Numbered from the stretch's first letter, positions 23,602 through 33,670 are shown. The stretch: DNA of 64,000 nucleotides from Flavihumibacter stibioxidans (GCF_014332695.1 NZ_MBUA01000028.1:96200-160199), one strand, 5' to 3'. Translations and numbers: made by a program. Notes: a model not told the origin generated them from the sequence alone.

Positions 23602-24294
23602 ATGGAAGCGCGGAAACACTCAATTAAATCCTGGGCAAAAGACGACAGGCCCAGGGAAAAACTACTTAGTAAAAGTCCCATGTCGCTTAGTGACGCAGAA
23701 TTGCTGGCCCTGCTGCTGAACCATGGCAACCGCGAAAAATCGGCACTCGACCTGGCCAGGGAACTAATGCAGCTCGGTCGTAACAACCTGCAGGAACTGG
23801 GCAAGCTGTCGGTCTTTGACCTGATGAAGGTCAAGGGCATCGGCGAAGCCAAAGCCGTAACCATTACTGCCGCACTTGAGCTGGGCCGTCGCAGGCAGGC
23901 GGCCATGGCCCTGGAGAGCCCGGTGGTTAACTGCAGCCGGGATGTGGCCCTTTACCTGCAACAGTTGTTCCAGGATCACCGGCATGAGGTATTTGTGGTG
24001 CTGTTCCTGAACCGTGCCAATAAAATCCGGCATTCAGAAATCATCAGTTCGGGAGGGATTACCGGCACCGTGGCGGATCCCCGCATGATCATGCGGAAAG
24101 CCATTGAACAGGAAGCAGTGGGACTGATCCTCAGCCACAATCACCCGTCGGGTAATCTTCGCCCCAGTAAGGCCGATGAAGACCTTACCTATAAAATAAA
24201 AGAGGCGGCCAAATTCCTCGACATCCGGGTCATGGACCACATCATTGTGAGTAATGAAGGGTATTTCAGTTTCGCAGACGAGGGGCTCTTATAG
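23602..24294 (+). CDS. radC: RadC-family JAMM protein
   Basis: 230 residues: N-terminal helix-hairpin-helix segment (FDLMKVKGIGEAKAVTITAALELG) and a C-terminal JAMM metalloprotease-like domain with the metal motif HNHPSGNLRPSKADED. Named for DNA repair, but its biochemical role is not settled. It is complete and of normal length, so not a mobile-element fragment. The region upstream is A/T rich with the small dyad AGGGTT-AA-AACCCT. Confidence 0.94.
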   Translation: MEARKHSIKSWAKDDRPREKLLSKSPMSLSDAELLALLLNHGNREKSALDLARELMQLGRNNLQELGKLSVFDLMKVKGIGEAKAVTITAALELGRRRQAAMALESPVVNCSRDVALYLQQLFQDHRHEVFVVLFLNRANKIRHSEIISSGGITGTVADPRMIMRKAIEQEAVGLILSHNHPSGNLRPSKADEDLTYKIKEAAKFLDIRVMDHIIVSNEGYFSFADEGLL

Positions 24295-24338
24295 CAATCC
24301 GATTTTGCTTTACCCGGCAACGCCCGCACAACTACCAT

Positions 24339-24656
24339 TTAGGCCTGCGCAGCCGGACCACCAAAATTCATCGGTATCTGTATGTCTTCGAGGTCCTTGA
24401 TCTCACCATTCACATCTTCAAAACGATCGATGTTTTCGATGAGGGCTTTCATGAAACGCTTGGCATGCTGGGGAGTTAGGATGATCCTGGATTTCACCCG
24501 GCTCTTTGGGGTACCTGGCATCACATTCACGAAGTCGATCACAAATTCCGCATGGGAATGGGTAATGATGGCCAGGTTGGCATATTCACCTTCTGCAATC
24601 TCTTCAGAAATTTCTATGTTGAGCTGGTTGTTATTGGTGTTTTGATTGTTCTCCAT
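24339..24656 (-). CDS. DUF3467 family protein
   Basis: 105 residues. The middle part (EGEYANLAIITHSHAEFVID, then LTPQHAKRFMKALIENI) fits the DUF3467 family of short, widespread bacterial proteins without known function. The N-terminus is Asn/Gln rich. It has an exact -7 box 19 bases upstream. No signal or membrane segment. Confidence 0.8.
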   Translation of the reverse strand: MENNQNTNNNQLNIEISEEIAEGEYANLAIITHSHAEFVIDFVNVMPGTPKSRVKSRIILTPQHAKRFMKALIENIDRFEDVNGEIKDLEDIQIPMNFGGPAAQA

Positions 24657-24675
24657 TATACACTGTTTGTTAGGA

Positions 24676-24683
24676 CAAAACTA
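24676..24683 (-). promoter_or_regulatory. -7 box TAGTTTTG for the DUF3467 gene
   Basis: An exact TAnnTTTG match on the minus strand with a 19-base leader to the ATG at 24656, the same distance as at the nos-region Crp/Fnr gene. Confidence 0.45.
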
Positions 24684-24704
24684 ATAAGAAAGCGGCAACC
24701 TTCC

Positions 24705-26747
24705 CTACCAGGAGAACATTAACTGGCATTTCCATTCAGACCGCTGCTTCCCGCTGATTTCATCCCAGCCTGAGCCGATTGAATTCCGGTTGAGATAATG
24801 GGTTTGGGCCCACCTGACCCACCATTGGACCTTCATGGGTCTGATAAGCCTGAACCGGGGAAGTTTTCCCTGTAACTGGACATAATATCGCCATCCCCTG
24901 TCATAAAAAGAAGGGATGGAAAATGAATAGAGCAGGTCACGTTCGTAAGCGTACACCCTGGTATCATATCCATCCGTATCAAAATAATGGCCGCGTGCAG
25001 AGAATCCGATGGCCGGATGGCTAAACTGGTATCGGCTGTCAAGGTAAAAAGCCCAGCCCTTCTGAGCCTGAATTGCTTTTTTAACTCCGACCCTGTCAAG
25101 CCTGGCCGATAGCTGCCATTGCCGGTTCAGGGTCCTTTCCACATGAAGCCGTGCATTGGCAGCCTGTTTTGGCAGGGGTATGTTCAACACATTACCTGCC
25201 AGGTTTTCGGGCTTTTCGGACCATCTTAATAGCAGCCGGATATCCCATTGACGCCGTTTTACCCATCCGATTTGCAACAGGTATTCCTGCCCGAAACCTG
25301 GTGCATCTGCCCTGAAACGCAGCCAGGGAAACCGGAAATAATCGGCATATGCCTGCAATTGCCAACCCGGTGCCGGCCGCAGACGAATACCCAGGTAAAA
25401 CCCTTTCTCATTGTTCACGGCAGATTGCTCAGAAAAGGTCCGTGAATACAGGGAATTAAATCCGGGCTGGATATTCCGGTACACCAGGGAAAGGTCCGCC
25501 GCAGGGTGCAGGCTGATGACCGCACCGTTTATTGCGGCCAGACCGCCCGGGCTCCAGGCTGCTTCACCAAAGAGGAAAAAATTCTTAATGGTATAACTGT
25601 AATGGACAGCCGCGTTTGTCCAGTCTTCACCCCTTATGGCATACAAATTATATGGCTCATCCCGGGGAAGAAAGGGAAGGGAGAAATGGTAATGAACCAT
25701 GCTGGCGCCGGCCCTGAAACGGGTATTAACATATTGTACCAACCCTCCTGCCGCCAGCTGCCTTAGATTTTTTCGGTCGGTCAGTTCCCCGGCACTTCGG
25801 TGATAGCCTCCTTCCGAAATACTGCTGAAACCGGTTGCGGCATTACTATCTGTCACCAGGTTGGCGCTTAATTTTTTCGCAGATCCGAAAAGGGTTATTT
25901 CCAGTTTCTTAACAGTGGCCTGCAGGGCAATTCCCCGGTGAAAATTCCATTCACCGCCCGAGCGGTATGGCTGTACTGTATTTCCCTGGCGGTATATGCT
26001 GATAGCCTCTCCGGTTTTACCAAATGACAGCCCCTGCCACTGTATTAGACCCTGGCCCATATTCAATACATAATCACCCAGCGCAATGGTTTTGATAAAT
26101 CCCGACCGGCGGATAAAAAGATGAAAAGAGAAAAAATCGACAAAGGCATTGTTCTTCCGGCCAATTGTTTCACCCGCATCTTTATCGGCCGTTATTCCCA
26201 TCCAGAACTGCTGCCTGAATTGATAGGTATATCGAAAATATAACCTGGATGCATTGCCTTGGTACCTGGCTTCACCCGTACTGTCAGGCAAAAACCCTTT
26301 GGCTTTCTCCAGCAGATTGCCTGTCCTCAGCAAAAGCTGGTGCTGTCCTTTGGCGAGTATGACTGCCAGGTCTTTCTCCTCGCCGGCATCTTTATTAAAA
26401 GAAAGATAGGGCAACAGTTTTCGAATGGTGGCATGATCCCAGTAAGGGATGGCCTGCAATTCATACTTGCCCAGGAACGGTCCGAATAATTCACGGTAAC
26501 GCAAAAACGAACTTATCTGTATTGGATCCAGTGGCAGCAATTTTAACTGTTCTTCCTTTAACCGGTTTACATGTAATGGCTGTAACTGCAGGTATTGCAA
26601 CTGTTGCAACCATTCATCATTTTCCGGTTCTGTTTCAGTATTTTCTGCTGCCAGTTCAAGGGTTTCGGCATGCTCCCGCGATGGTTCCTGCGCGCCAAGC
26701 CTTAACATGGCTAACATTAAAATCAACATAAAAACAGCCTTATTCAT
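24705..26747 (-). CDS. ComEA-like helix-hairpin-helix domain fused to an outer-membrane barrel
   Basis: 680 residues from ATG 26747 (MNKAVFMLILMLAMLRLGAQ, signal peptide), preceded by GGAAGG. Residues about 40-115 resemble the ComEA-type HhH unit (LHVNRLKEEQLKLLP, YRELFGPFLGKYELQAI), though the glycine hairpin that touches DNA is replaced (LDPIQ). The remainder is rich in alternating aromatic strands ending in a tryptophan (QLMFSW), typical of an outer-membrane beta-barrel. The last bases of the next gene upstream overlap its start by 8 bases, so the two barrel genes are one operon. Function unknown. Confidence 0.75.
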   Translation of the reverse strand: MNKAVFMLILMLAMLRLGAQEPSREHAETLELAAENTETEPENDEWLQQLQYLQLQPLHVNRLKEEQLKLLPLDPIQISSFLRYRELFGPFLGKYELQAIPYWDHATIRKLLPYLSFNKDAGEEKDLAVILAKGQHQLLLRTGNLLEKAKGFLPDSTGEARYQGNASRLYFRYTYQFRQQFWMGITADKDAGETIGRKNNAFVDFFSFHLFIRRSGFIKTIALGDYVLNMGQGLIQWQGLSFGKTGEAISIYRQGNTVQPYRSGGEWNFHRGIALQATVKKLEITLFGSAKKLSANLVTDSNAATGFSSISEGGYHRSAGELTDRKNLRQLAAGGLVQYVNTRFRAGASMVHYHFSLPFLPRDEPYNLYAIRGEDWTNAAVHYSYTIKNFFLFGEAAWSPGGLAAINGAVISLHPAADLSLVYRNIQPGFNSLYSRTFSEQSAVNNEKGFYLGIRLRPAPGWQLQAYADYFRFPWLRFRADAPGFGQEYLLQIGWVKRRQWDIRLLLRWSEKPENLAGNVLNIPLPKQAANARLHVERTLNRQWQLSARLDRVGVKKAIQAQKGWAFYLDSRYQFSHPAIGFSARGHYFDTDGYDTRVYAYERDLLYSFSIPSFYDRGWRYYVQLQGKLPRFRLIRPMKVQWWVRWAQTHYLNRNSIGSGWDEISGKQRSEWKCQLMFSW

Positions 26748-27579
26748 TTTCCTTCCGTTTTGAGGGTTTCCTGAAATGAATGGCAATTCCCGGACTCCAG
26801 CCAAGGGATGGCTGCCAACCTGTGGTCACCATCAAAGCGTATTCCTTAAGTGTATACCCGGCTTCAAAACCATATCGCAACGGTTTTGTTTCCACCTGCA
26901 TGGCCAGCAATACAGCAGATAAGATTTGATATTGCAGGGACGCCCTGCCGGCAATACCTTCTCCGGTGAAATAATAAAAATTGATATCAGTGTAGAGTGA
27001 ACCTGCCCATGTACGCCCGATTCCGGTTCCGGCAATAATGGTGTTTCTTACATTGGAATCTGGAGTGGCAAAGTGCGGGCCATTAATAAGGGAATGAATA
27101 AAAAAACCGGCAATGGCATTGTTGCCGGACCAGTGAATGCTGCCACCAGCCTGAAATACAGAACTGCTGCCAAAATAAATCACCCTGTATCTTTTTACCC
27201 CGAATGAAAGTCCCACTCCAATCCTCTGGCCTATTTTCAGTCCGGTGGCCAGCGCTGCACCTGTTTCCCTGAAAAATTCATTTCCATAACGGTCAAGCCT
27301 GAGTGCCATGCCCGCGTTTTCAGAAACGGGAATAGAAGCATCAGCCTGTACACTGGATAAACCACTGATAAAAAAGGGTCGGTTGGCATGGGTGCGTATC
27401 GCCAATACTGGTTTTTCTGCCAGCATGGAAGGTGTGATGAGCCTGCCTGCCGGCGAAAAAAGCAAATGGCTCCAGGAACCTGCCGAGGCATGCCAGCCGG
27501 TTTCCCGGAATGCCGGCAACTGCGCCCTGATTTGCAGGAACCCGAGCCATACTATACACACAACCAACCACAGTTTCAT
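26740..27579 (-). CDS. Predicted outer-membrane beta-barrel protein
   Basis: 279 residues from ATG 27579 (MKLWLVVCIVWLGFLQIRAQ, signal peptide). The mature part has many alternating hydrophobic/aromatic strands separated by Gly/Asn turns, as in small Bacteroidota barrels of the PorQ/PorV kind, but I cannot assign a family. The C-terminus is basic (RKPSKRKENE). It overlaps the HhH-barrel gene by 8 bases, so the two products are likely made together. Confidence 0.6.
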   Translation of the reverse strand: MKLWLVVCIVWLGFLQIRAQLPAFRETGWHASAGSWSHLLFSPAGRLITPSMLAEKPVLAIRTHANRPFFISGLSSVQADASIPVSENAGMALRLDRYGNEFFRETGAALATGLKIGQRIGVGLSFGVKRYRVIYFGSSSVFQAGGSIHWSGNNAIAGFFIHSLINGPHFATPDSNVRNTIIAGTGIGRTWAGSLYTDINFYYFTGEGIAGRASLQYQILSAVLLAMQVETKPLRYGFEAGYTLKEYALMVTTGWQPSLGWSPGIAIHFRKPSKRKENE

Positions 27580-27665
27580 ACACTGCAAGATCAGGATAGC
27601 TACCGCCGGATTCAAGCGTGTTTTAACGGGAAAATTCCGGGGTGAATACACCTGAGGAGGGGGAT

Positions 27666-27698
27666 AAAAAAAGCAGGCCGCCCTGTTGGGGCGGCCTG
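27666..27698 (-). terminator. Rho-independent terminator of the SusCD locus
   Basis: On the minus strand a perfect 10-base GC-rich stem (27674-27683 with 27689-27698, 5-base loop) is followed by seven T. It lies 25 bases after the stop of the DUF1735 gene. Confidence 0.9.
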
Positions 27699-27722
27699 AA
27701 GTATAAAATTCGACATACTGTA

Positions 27723-28682
27723 TTACCTGTCGCCGGTGCGCTTCATAGTCCAGTCAAACTTCACCCTGATATGGGGAGCAGCAGGAATGGAAGCGGGCTG
27801 GTGCATAAAGAATTTAACCTTGATGGTCTTGGTTGCCGGATCATAAGCGTTTACTCCGGAAGGATCAAGACTGGCATAACGGCCATTGGCTGCAGGTTGA
27901 CCATATATATTGGTAACCTTTACGATCTTATTGGTCGCTGGATCAAATTCAAATACCGGAGAATAACCACCATATCCGCTCACGTCGGCTCCGCTCATGA
28001 TCGGAATGAAGTAGTCCACCCAATAATCAGGATCGAAACCATCAACCGTAACAGCGCCAGAAGTGATCAGGTGATAATTCATCGGGAATACCCCACCCAG
28101 GTCAGCCGCTTCGTCTTTCATGGTTCCGGTTACTTCATAAGCACCATCCCAGGTATTTTTCACCAGCACAATTACCATGGAGGATTTTGAATCTGAAACT
28201 TTACCGCCTGCATCCACAGTGGTAATGGTCAGAGGCAATGCATATTGCTTGGAGAAGTCAAGCTGTGTTGCATCCTTCAGTGTAAACTTAATTGGCTTGG
28301 CGAATTCACCGGGACCGAATGTCAGGTTAAAAGAGTTACCAGCCATTCCGGGATCTGTGGTAAAGAACTCTGCAGGCAGGAATTCGAACGCTGTACCATT
28401 GTCTTCATTGTAGGTATCCATAATCGCCTGGTCAAGCGTTACGGTTACACTGGTGGAAGAATTCAGTGAAGCTTCAGAATTGGCGTCTCTCCTGATATCT
28501 ACCAGCATGGCAGTCTGTGGAGTGGAAACCGCATCAAATGCAAGCACCTTACTTCCGGGGTTCATCATTTTTACAATGGTGGTTCCCGCATCTCCTGCAC
28601 CCTTCACTTTGTCCTTCATACAGGAACTCAAAGCGAACAGGCTTAGTGCAGCAAATACTATTTTATTTAAAACGATTTTCAT
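27723..28682 (-). CDS. DUF1735-type surface lipoprotein of the SusCD locus
   Basis: 319 residues with a lipoprotein signal (MKIVLNKIVFAALSLFALSSC, Cys21). The region IMDTYNEDNGTAFEFLPAEFF and the preceding beta-sandwich segment fit the DUF1735/BT_3987-like N-terminal domain found in surface glycan-binding or accessory lipoproteins of Sus-type loci. It is the third gene after susC and susD and is followed by a strong terminator, so it ends the operon. Likely binds the imported substrate at the cell surface. Confidence 0.8.
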   Translation of the reverse strand: MKIVLNKIVFAALSLFALSSCMKDKVKGAGDAGTTIVKMMNPGSKVLAFDAVSTPQTAMLVDIRRDANSEASLNSSTSVTVTLDQAIMDTYNEDNGTAFEFLPAEFFTTDPGMAGNSFNLTFGPGEFAKPIKFTLKDATQLDFSKQYALPLTITTVDAGGKVSDSKSSMVIVLVKNTWDGAYEVTGTMKDEAADLGGVFPMNYHLITSGAVTVDGFDPDYWVDYFIPIMSGADVSGYGGYSPVFEFDPATNKIVKVTNIYGQPAANGRYASLDPSGVNAYDPATKTIKVKFFMHQPASIPAAPHIRVKFDWTMKRTGDR

Positions 28683-28710
28683 ATATAATATTTAGAATAT
28701 TATTTAATAA

Positions 28711-30168
28711 TTATTTGTCCCACCACATACGGCTGTTCTGGTCATCACCACCAGACAAACGGGCTGCAGCTTCTTTTACGTTCTCATTATTGGTTCCGTA
28801 TTCACCTGTTCCATATACAAAACGACGGGGAATATTTCCTTTGGAAGCAGACAGTGCATATTCGGACGGAGTCAGTTCAGGGAAACCTGTTCTTCTCCAT
28901 TCAGCCCAGGCCTGCATACCATCAGGATACATAGCCAGCCATTTTTGAATTCCGATTTTTTTCAGGTGGTCAGCAGCTCCGTAAGCAACACCATTTTGCA
29001 GGAGGTAGGAAGATGCATCAGCAAATCCCCACTGTGCAAATGAAGTGGCAACAGCCTGGTTGTACAGGTTAGCCGCATTTTCTGACGTCCAACCCCTTTC
29101 AGCAGCTTCAGCCCTGGCGAACAGAACAGTAGCGGCATTCAGGATTACCACGTCTTCATCTTCTTTCATGTTAACACCATCCAGGATAAAGCCAAAAGAA
29201 CCGGCTGGAACCAGCACTGCATGTGCCCGATCAAGACCGTAAGGGAAACCTGCATCCATAGTACCATAACGCTGAACGCGGGGATCCTGGAAGTCATTCA
29301 GGACATCAACGATGGTGCTGCTGATGGCATCGTCAAAACGTGGGCTGGCCACATAGGTAGAATACCATGGGTTTTGGTAGGAACCACCGGGAAAATCAAT
29401 CTTTGCATTGTCGCTGTTCACCGCAATATGTCCGGCTGGATGGTTCAATGCTGCACTGAATTCAGTGGCAGCAAGACCGCCAGCATTGGGATAAACCTTG
29501 CTCATGCGAAGGGCAATTTGCATACGCAGGGAATTGCCGAATTTTTGCCACTTGGCAGTATTGCCATTGTAGATGGCATCACCTTTCATGCCCAATCCAC
29601 CGTCAAAACCATCCACTGCTTCTTTCAACTCCTTCAGGAGGTCAGCATAGATTGATTCCTGGGTATCATACTTGGGAAGTGGGTTACCAGATAATGCTTC
29701 GGAATAAGGGATGTCACCCCAACGGTCAGTCAGTGTCCAGAAAGCATAGGCTTTCAGGATTCTCGCAGTGGATATCTGGTTGGCATTGGAACCTGAAACG
29801 GTCACTGCTTCCTTGGTGGCATCATTCGTATTCTGGTTGATGATGTTCTGCAGGTCATTCAGGAAACCTGAATAGTTCTGGCCGAATTCCAGCTGGGGCA
29901 CATCATAAAGGGAAGCACCGGGATACTGGGTTTCGGAAAAATACTGGGCATAATATCCAGGACGAGTGTACATGGAGATGGCCAGGCCACCTTCCTTTCC
30001 ACCCATTTCTGCCACAGCCCTTGTGAATAAGGCCGCGGTAACCGGAACAGTAGTACCAGTTGGATCAACGTCCGTATCGCCGAAATCCTTGATCTTGTCG
30101 CAACCAGTGGAAGTTAATGCCACTGCAGCTGCTACGGTAAAAATTGTTTTATTGAGAAAATTTTTCAT
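28711..30168 (-). CDS. SusD/RagB-like substrate-binding lipoprotein
   Basis: 485 residues, lipoprotein signal MKNFLNKTIFTVAAAVALTSTGC. The SusD fold is indicated by ARILKAYAFWTLTDRWGDIPYSEAL, NSLRMQIALRMSKV and a C-terminal PSEYALSASKGNIPRRFVYG. SusD proteins sit as lids on SusC channels and capture oligosaccharides or peptides. Start ATG 30168; ATG 30174 two codons earlier is equally possible. It follows susC by 34 bases. It belongs to the SusD-like group with the AFWTLTDRWGDIP motif; the substrate is not deducible. Confidence 0.92.
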   Translation of the reverse strand: MKNFLNKTIFTVAAAVALTSTGCDKIKDFGDTDVDPTGTTVPVTAALFTRAVAEMGGKEGGLAISMYTRPGYYAQYFSETQYPGASLYDVPQLEFGQNYSGFLNDLQNIINQNTNDATKEAVTVSGSNANQISTARILKAYAFWTLTDRWGDIPYSEALSGNPLPKYDTQESIYADLLKELKEAVDGFDGGLGMKGDAIYNGNTAKWQKFGNSLRMQIALRMSKVYPNAGGLAATEFSAALNHPAGHIAVNSDNAKIDFPGGSYQNPWYSTYVASPRFDDAISSTIVDVLNDFQDPRVQRYGTMDAGFPYGLDRAHAVLVPAGSFGFILDGVNMKEDEDVVILNAATVLFARAEAAERGWTSENAANLYNQAVATSFAQWGFADASSYLLQNGVAYGAADHLKKIGIQKWLAMYPDGMQAWAEWRRTGFPELTPSEYALSASKGNIPRRFVYGTGEYGTNNENVKEAAARLSGGDDQNSRMWWDK

Positions 30169-30202
30169 AATCATTAATCTTTTTTGAAGTAAGCCGATTC
30201 AA

Positions 30203-33200
30203 TTAGAAGTTCAGTTTCAGGTTCACACCAATAGACCTGGTACCAGGCATCTGGCCGTTTTCACCATAAGTGTTACTGATTTCAGATGGATCGAAATCGC
30301 GGGTATTGGCATAGATCAGCCAGGGGTTACGGGCCACAACCGAGAAAGTTGCACCGGTAAGGGCTTTACCCAGACCCAGCTTATCTACATCAAAACGATA
30401 TCCAAGGCTAACTTCCCTGAGCTTAACAAAAGTGAGGTCATACACATGCGGCTCAGAAATCCTTGCACCCTGGAACTGGTGGAAGTAAGTCTGCGCTTCC
30501 ACGTAATGGGTTACAGGTTTGCCATCAGCATCAACTCCGTCTACACGTACACCACCGCCATCGGCAACTGCGTCACGTACAGGATTTCCTTTGTCATTGG
30601 TGGTACCGGTTCTGGCAGCCAGGCCGGAGAAAGCACCCCAGAAATCAGACAGGGAGAAGAATTTACCACCCTGCTGGTAGTCAATATTGAAATTCAGGTA
30701 GAAGTTCTTGTAAGAAATACTGTTCTGAACACCACCGGTGAAATCAGGCAGTACAGAACCAAAGTTCACTTCTGCTTCACGAACATGCAAACCTTCATCT
30801 GTCAACACCGGCTGTCCGTTGATACGCTTGAAGCCTGGTCCGAAGAGCTGTCCCCATGGCTTGTCCACAGCATTCACCACATAAGCAGCATAACTTCCGG
30901 CAAATGAACCGGAGGCGTTGGTGATACGCTTCAGGTCACCGGCCAGTTTAACTACCTGGTTCCTGATCAGTTTGGAGAAGGTAGCATTCAACTCCCAGTT
31001 GAAATCCTTGCTGCGGATCGGTGTCACATTCAGCAACACTTCGATACCTTTTTTCTCAATTTCTCCGGCATTGGTCAACAGTGAAGTATATCCACCGGCC
31101 TGGTTGGTAGTGATGTCAAGGGGAATGTCCTTAACAGTTCCATCCCAGTAAGTAAAGCTGAAACCAAAACGGTTCTTCAGGAAACGCATATCCAAACCAA
31201 TCTCGCGCTGGGTAGTTACTGAACCCTTGATGTTCGGGTCAACCAGGCGGTTGGGCGTATTCATCATGAAGTTGGAACCCCACTGGAATTGTCCAACTGT
31301 GTAGTTAAACCCGGTCAGGTATGGGTCGATAGACTTTGGAATTTCACCCCATGAAGCACGGATCTTACCAAAGGAAATGGCAGGGATCGCATCACGGATC
31401 AGGTCACTGAACACAAAGCTCGCACCCAGTGATTTACTGAGTACATCGTTGTTGTTCGCAGGCAGTGTAGAATAATAATCCTGGCGGGCAGTGAAGTCAA
31501 CAAAGATCATATTCTTCCAGCCGATATCACCCCTTACAAAACCTGAACGGTACTTGGAATTTTCCCTTTCATTTGAATAAGAGATCGGTGTCTTGGAGTT
31601 TGACAGCGCGAAGAAATCAGGTACGCTCAGACCATTGTTGGTATTGGCACGGATATCCTTATACGCTGTACGCATGATATCAAAACCGAGGTTACCATTG
31701 AAGCTGAAATCCTTCCACTTCTTGGAATAAGACAACAGTCCTTCAAAGTTTTCACGGTTGGAATAACTTTCACCGGTACCATAACGACCTCTTACACCTG
31801 TCTGGGTTGCACTTGTTTCCAGGATGGAATAAGTTTTGTCTTCCCAGAAAGTGGTCAGCTGGTTCTTGCGGTAAGTGAACTTCACTTTCAGGTCATTGGT
31901 GATCTTATACGCGAGAGACACATCACCGAAAAGACGGTCGCGGTTGTTCGTATTCTTTACGTTATCGAAATATGAGAAGAAGTTGTACCAGTAGTTACCG
32001 CCATAGAAATTAAGTGGAGTGGCTGCACTATAGGCATCCGGATTCTTGTGGTTCCAGCTGGCCAGTGCACCCTGGGGTGAACGCAGGTTCTTCAGTTCCC
32101 TCATCAGGTCCATGTCCAGGTGACGATGGAACCACTGGTTGAATGAACCAGAAGACTGGTTAGCGTAACCATCATCAAATTCACCAACTGTTTTCTGGTT
32201 GAGGTAGGTCATGTTCAGACCCAGTGTCAGGCGGCTGGTAACATCCAGAGAGGAGTTGATAGCCAGGTTGTTCCTTTGCATGCTGGAAGTCGGGATCAGA
32301 CCCTTAATATCCAGATTGGTATAAGACACACGGATATTATAGTTATCAGCAGCTTTTGCAAAGCTTACGTTGTTGTTCAGGCTAACACCGGTATTATAGA
32401 AATCGCGGGAGTTATCCGGCTGAGGAGTCAGCTTCGCAGTTTTATAAGAATACTGGGAACCGGGATACCAGGCATACCAGGGAATATATTCCTGTCCTAC
32501 CAGGCGCGGACCCCAACTGGCGTCATCTGAATAATCATGGTAATATTTGCCATCAAGGGCTTTCCACTCTTCCGGATGGCCTGCCTGCCAGTTGTACTGC
32601 ATCAGGTCGCTTGCGCCGCCACCGGCGTAGGAGTTCTGGTATTCAGGAAGAATATAAACCTTATCCAGGGTTACACCGGAGTTTACTTCCACACCAATAC
32701 CACGGGCATTTTTCTTGGCCCTCTTGGTCGTGATTACAATGGCACCACCCGCACCCTGCGCACCAAAGATGGCAGAAGCGGCAGGACCCTGCAATACCGA
32801 CAGGTCTTCAATATCATCGGGGTTGATATCACCCGCAGCGCTGGAAGGCATGATGGTACCATCCACTACATATAATACGTTAGATCCACCAACCAGTTCT
32901 GATTCGCCACGAAGACGGATGGAAGCATAACCATTGGCACCCAGTTTGGCAGCCGACTGGCTTCTTACCTGAACACCGGCAACTTTACCGGCGAGGGCGT
33001 TGTTCACGTCGGCCTGGCGAATGGTATTCAGTTTTTCTTCGCCAATGGTCTGTACGGCAGAAGATGTACTACGCACGGTACGCTTGATATTATACGCACC
33101 GGTTACCACCACTTCCTGAAGTCCCTGCTCTCCGGAACCTTCCAGGGAAACAGTCACCATGCTCTGCTCACCAATAGTGATGGTATTGGGCTTTTGACCA

Positions 33201-33421
33201 ATCGCAGATACTTCCAATACATCACCTGATTTTACTTTAATGGTGAACACACCGTTTACATCGGCTGATACACCTCCCGGGGCTCCTTTAACTTTAACAG
33301 ATGCATAAGGGATGGGATTCCCTTTGTCATCAACAATCTTTCCTGTAACAGTTCGAGTCTGGCCGAATGCAAGAGACACGCATAACGACCCGATCACCAT
33401 CAGTGATAGGATTTTTCTCAT
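30203..33421 (-). CDS. SusC/RagA-family TonB-dependent outer-membrane transporter
   Basis: 1072 residues: signal peptide MRKILSLMVIGSLCVSLAFG, a carboxypeptidase-D-like regulatory domain (TVTGKIVDDKGNPIPYASVKVKG), the SusC plug (LQEVVVTGAY, GKVAGVQVRS, ILR-type VLQGPAASAIFGAQGAGGAIVITTK) and a 22-strand barrel ending in FNLKLNF. No STN secretin domain, so no anti-sigma signalling is expected. With the following SusD and DUF1735 genes it forms a compact import locus, but no glycoside hydrolase, protease or regulator is next to it. Confidence 0.96.
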   Translation of the reverse strand: MRKILSLMVIGSLCVSLAFGQTRTVTGKIVDDKGNPIPYASVKVKGAPGGVSADVNGVFTIKVKSGDVLEVSAIGQKPNTITIGEQSMVTVSLEGSGEQGLQEVVVTGAYNIKRTVRSTSSAVQTIGEEKLNTIRQADVNNALAGKVAGVQVRSQSAAKLGANGYASIRLRGESELVGGSNVLYVVDGTIMPSSAAGDINPDDIEDLSVLQGPAASAIFGAQGAGGAIVITTKRAKKNARGIGVEVNSGVTLDKVYILPEYQNSYAGGGASDLMQYNWQAGHPEEWKALDGKYYHDYSDDASWGPRLVGQEYIPWYAWYPGSQYSYKTAKLTPQPDNSRDFYNTGVSLNNNVSFAKAADNYNIRVSYTNLDIKGLIPTSSMQRNNLAINSSLDVTSRLTLGLNMTYLNQKTVGEFDDGYANQSSGSFNQWFHRHLDMDLMRELKNLRSPQGALASWNHKNPDAYSAATPLNFYGGNYWYNFFSYFDNVKNTNNRDRLFGDVSLAYKITNDLKVKFTYRKNQLTTFWEDKTYSILETSATQTGVRGRYGTGESYSNRENFEGLLSYSKKWKDFSFNGNLGFDIMRTAYKDIRANTNNGLSVPDFFALSNSKTPISYSNERENSKYRSGFVRGDIGWKNMIFVDFTARQDYYSTLPANNNDVLSKSLGASFVFSDLIRDAIPAISFGKIRASWGEIPKSIDPYLTGFNYTVGQFQWGSNFMMNTPNRLVDPNIKGSVTTQREIGLDMRFLKNRFGFSFTYWDGTVKDIPLDITTNQAGGYTSLLTNAGEIEKKGIEVLLNVTPIRSKDFNWELNATFSKLIRNQVVKLAGDLKRITNASGSFAGSYAAYVVNAVDKPWGQLFGPGFKRINGQPVLTDEGLHVREAEVNFGSVLPDFTGGVQNSISYKNFYLNFNIDYQQGGKFFSLSDFWGAFSGLAARTGTTNDKGNPVRDAVADGGGVRVDGVDADGKPVTHYVEAQTYFHQFQGARISEPHVYDLTFVKLREVSLGYRFDVDKLGLGKALTGATFSVVARNPWLIYANTRDFDPSEISNTYGENGQMPGTRSIGVNLKLNF

Positions 33422-33670
33422 GTTGTGTGTTTTAAAAAAATGTGCCGTGAAATTAAGCAGTAAACAAATTGTTAAATCATTTTAAATCAGCAATTCGCGG
33501 TACTAAGGCCAGAATGTATATTACAATTCACATAAAAGACTATAAAATACTGAAATTATCTAGTCCTTGCAACCGAAAAAAGCTAATAAACATTAGTTAG
33601 ACAGCATCCAAACGGAATCTGCTGCAACATGTTAAAAAAAACACATTTTTTCTGCATTGAACGGGCTCAT

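Noticed and set aside
24705-26747. Competence protein ComEA
   Set aside because: Far longer than ComEA, with a barrel-like body and without the conserved glycine hairpin; only a distant HhH resemblance.
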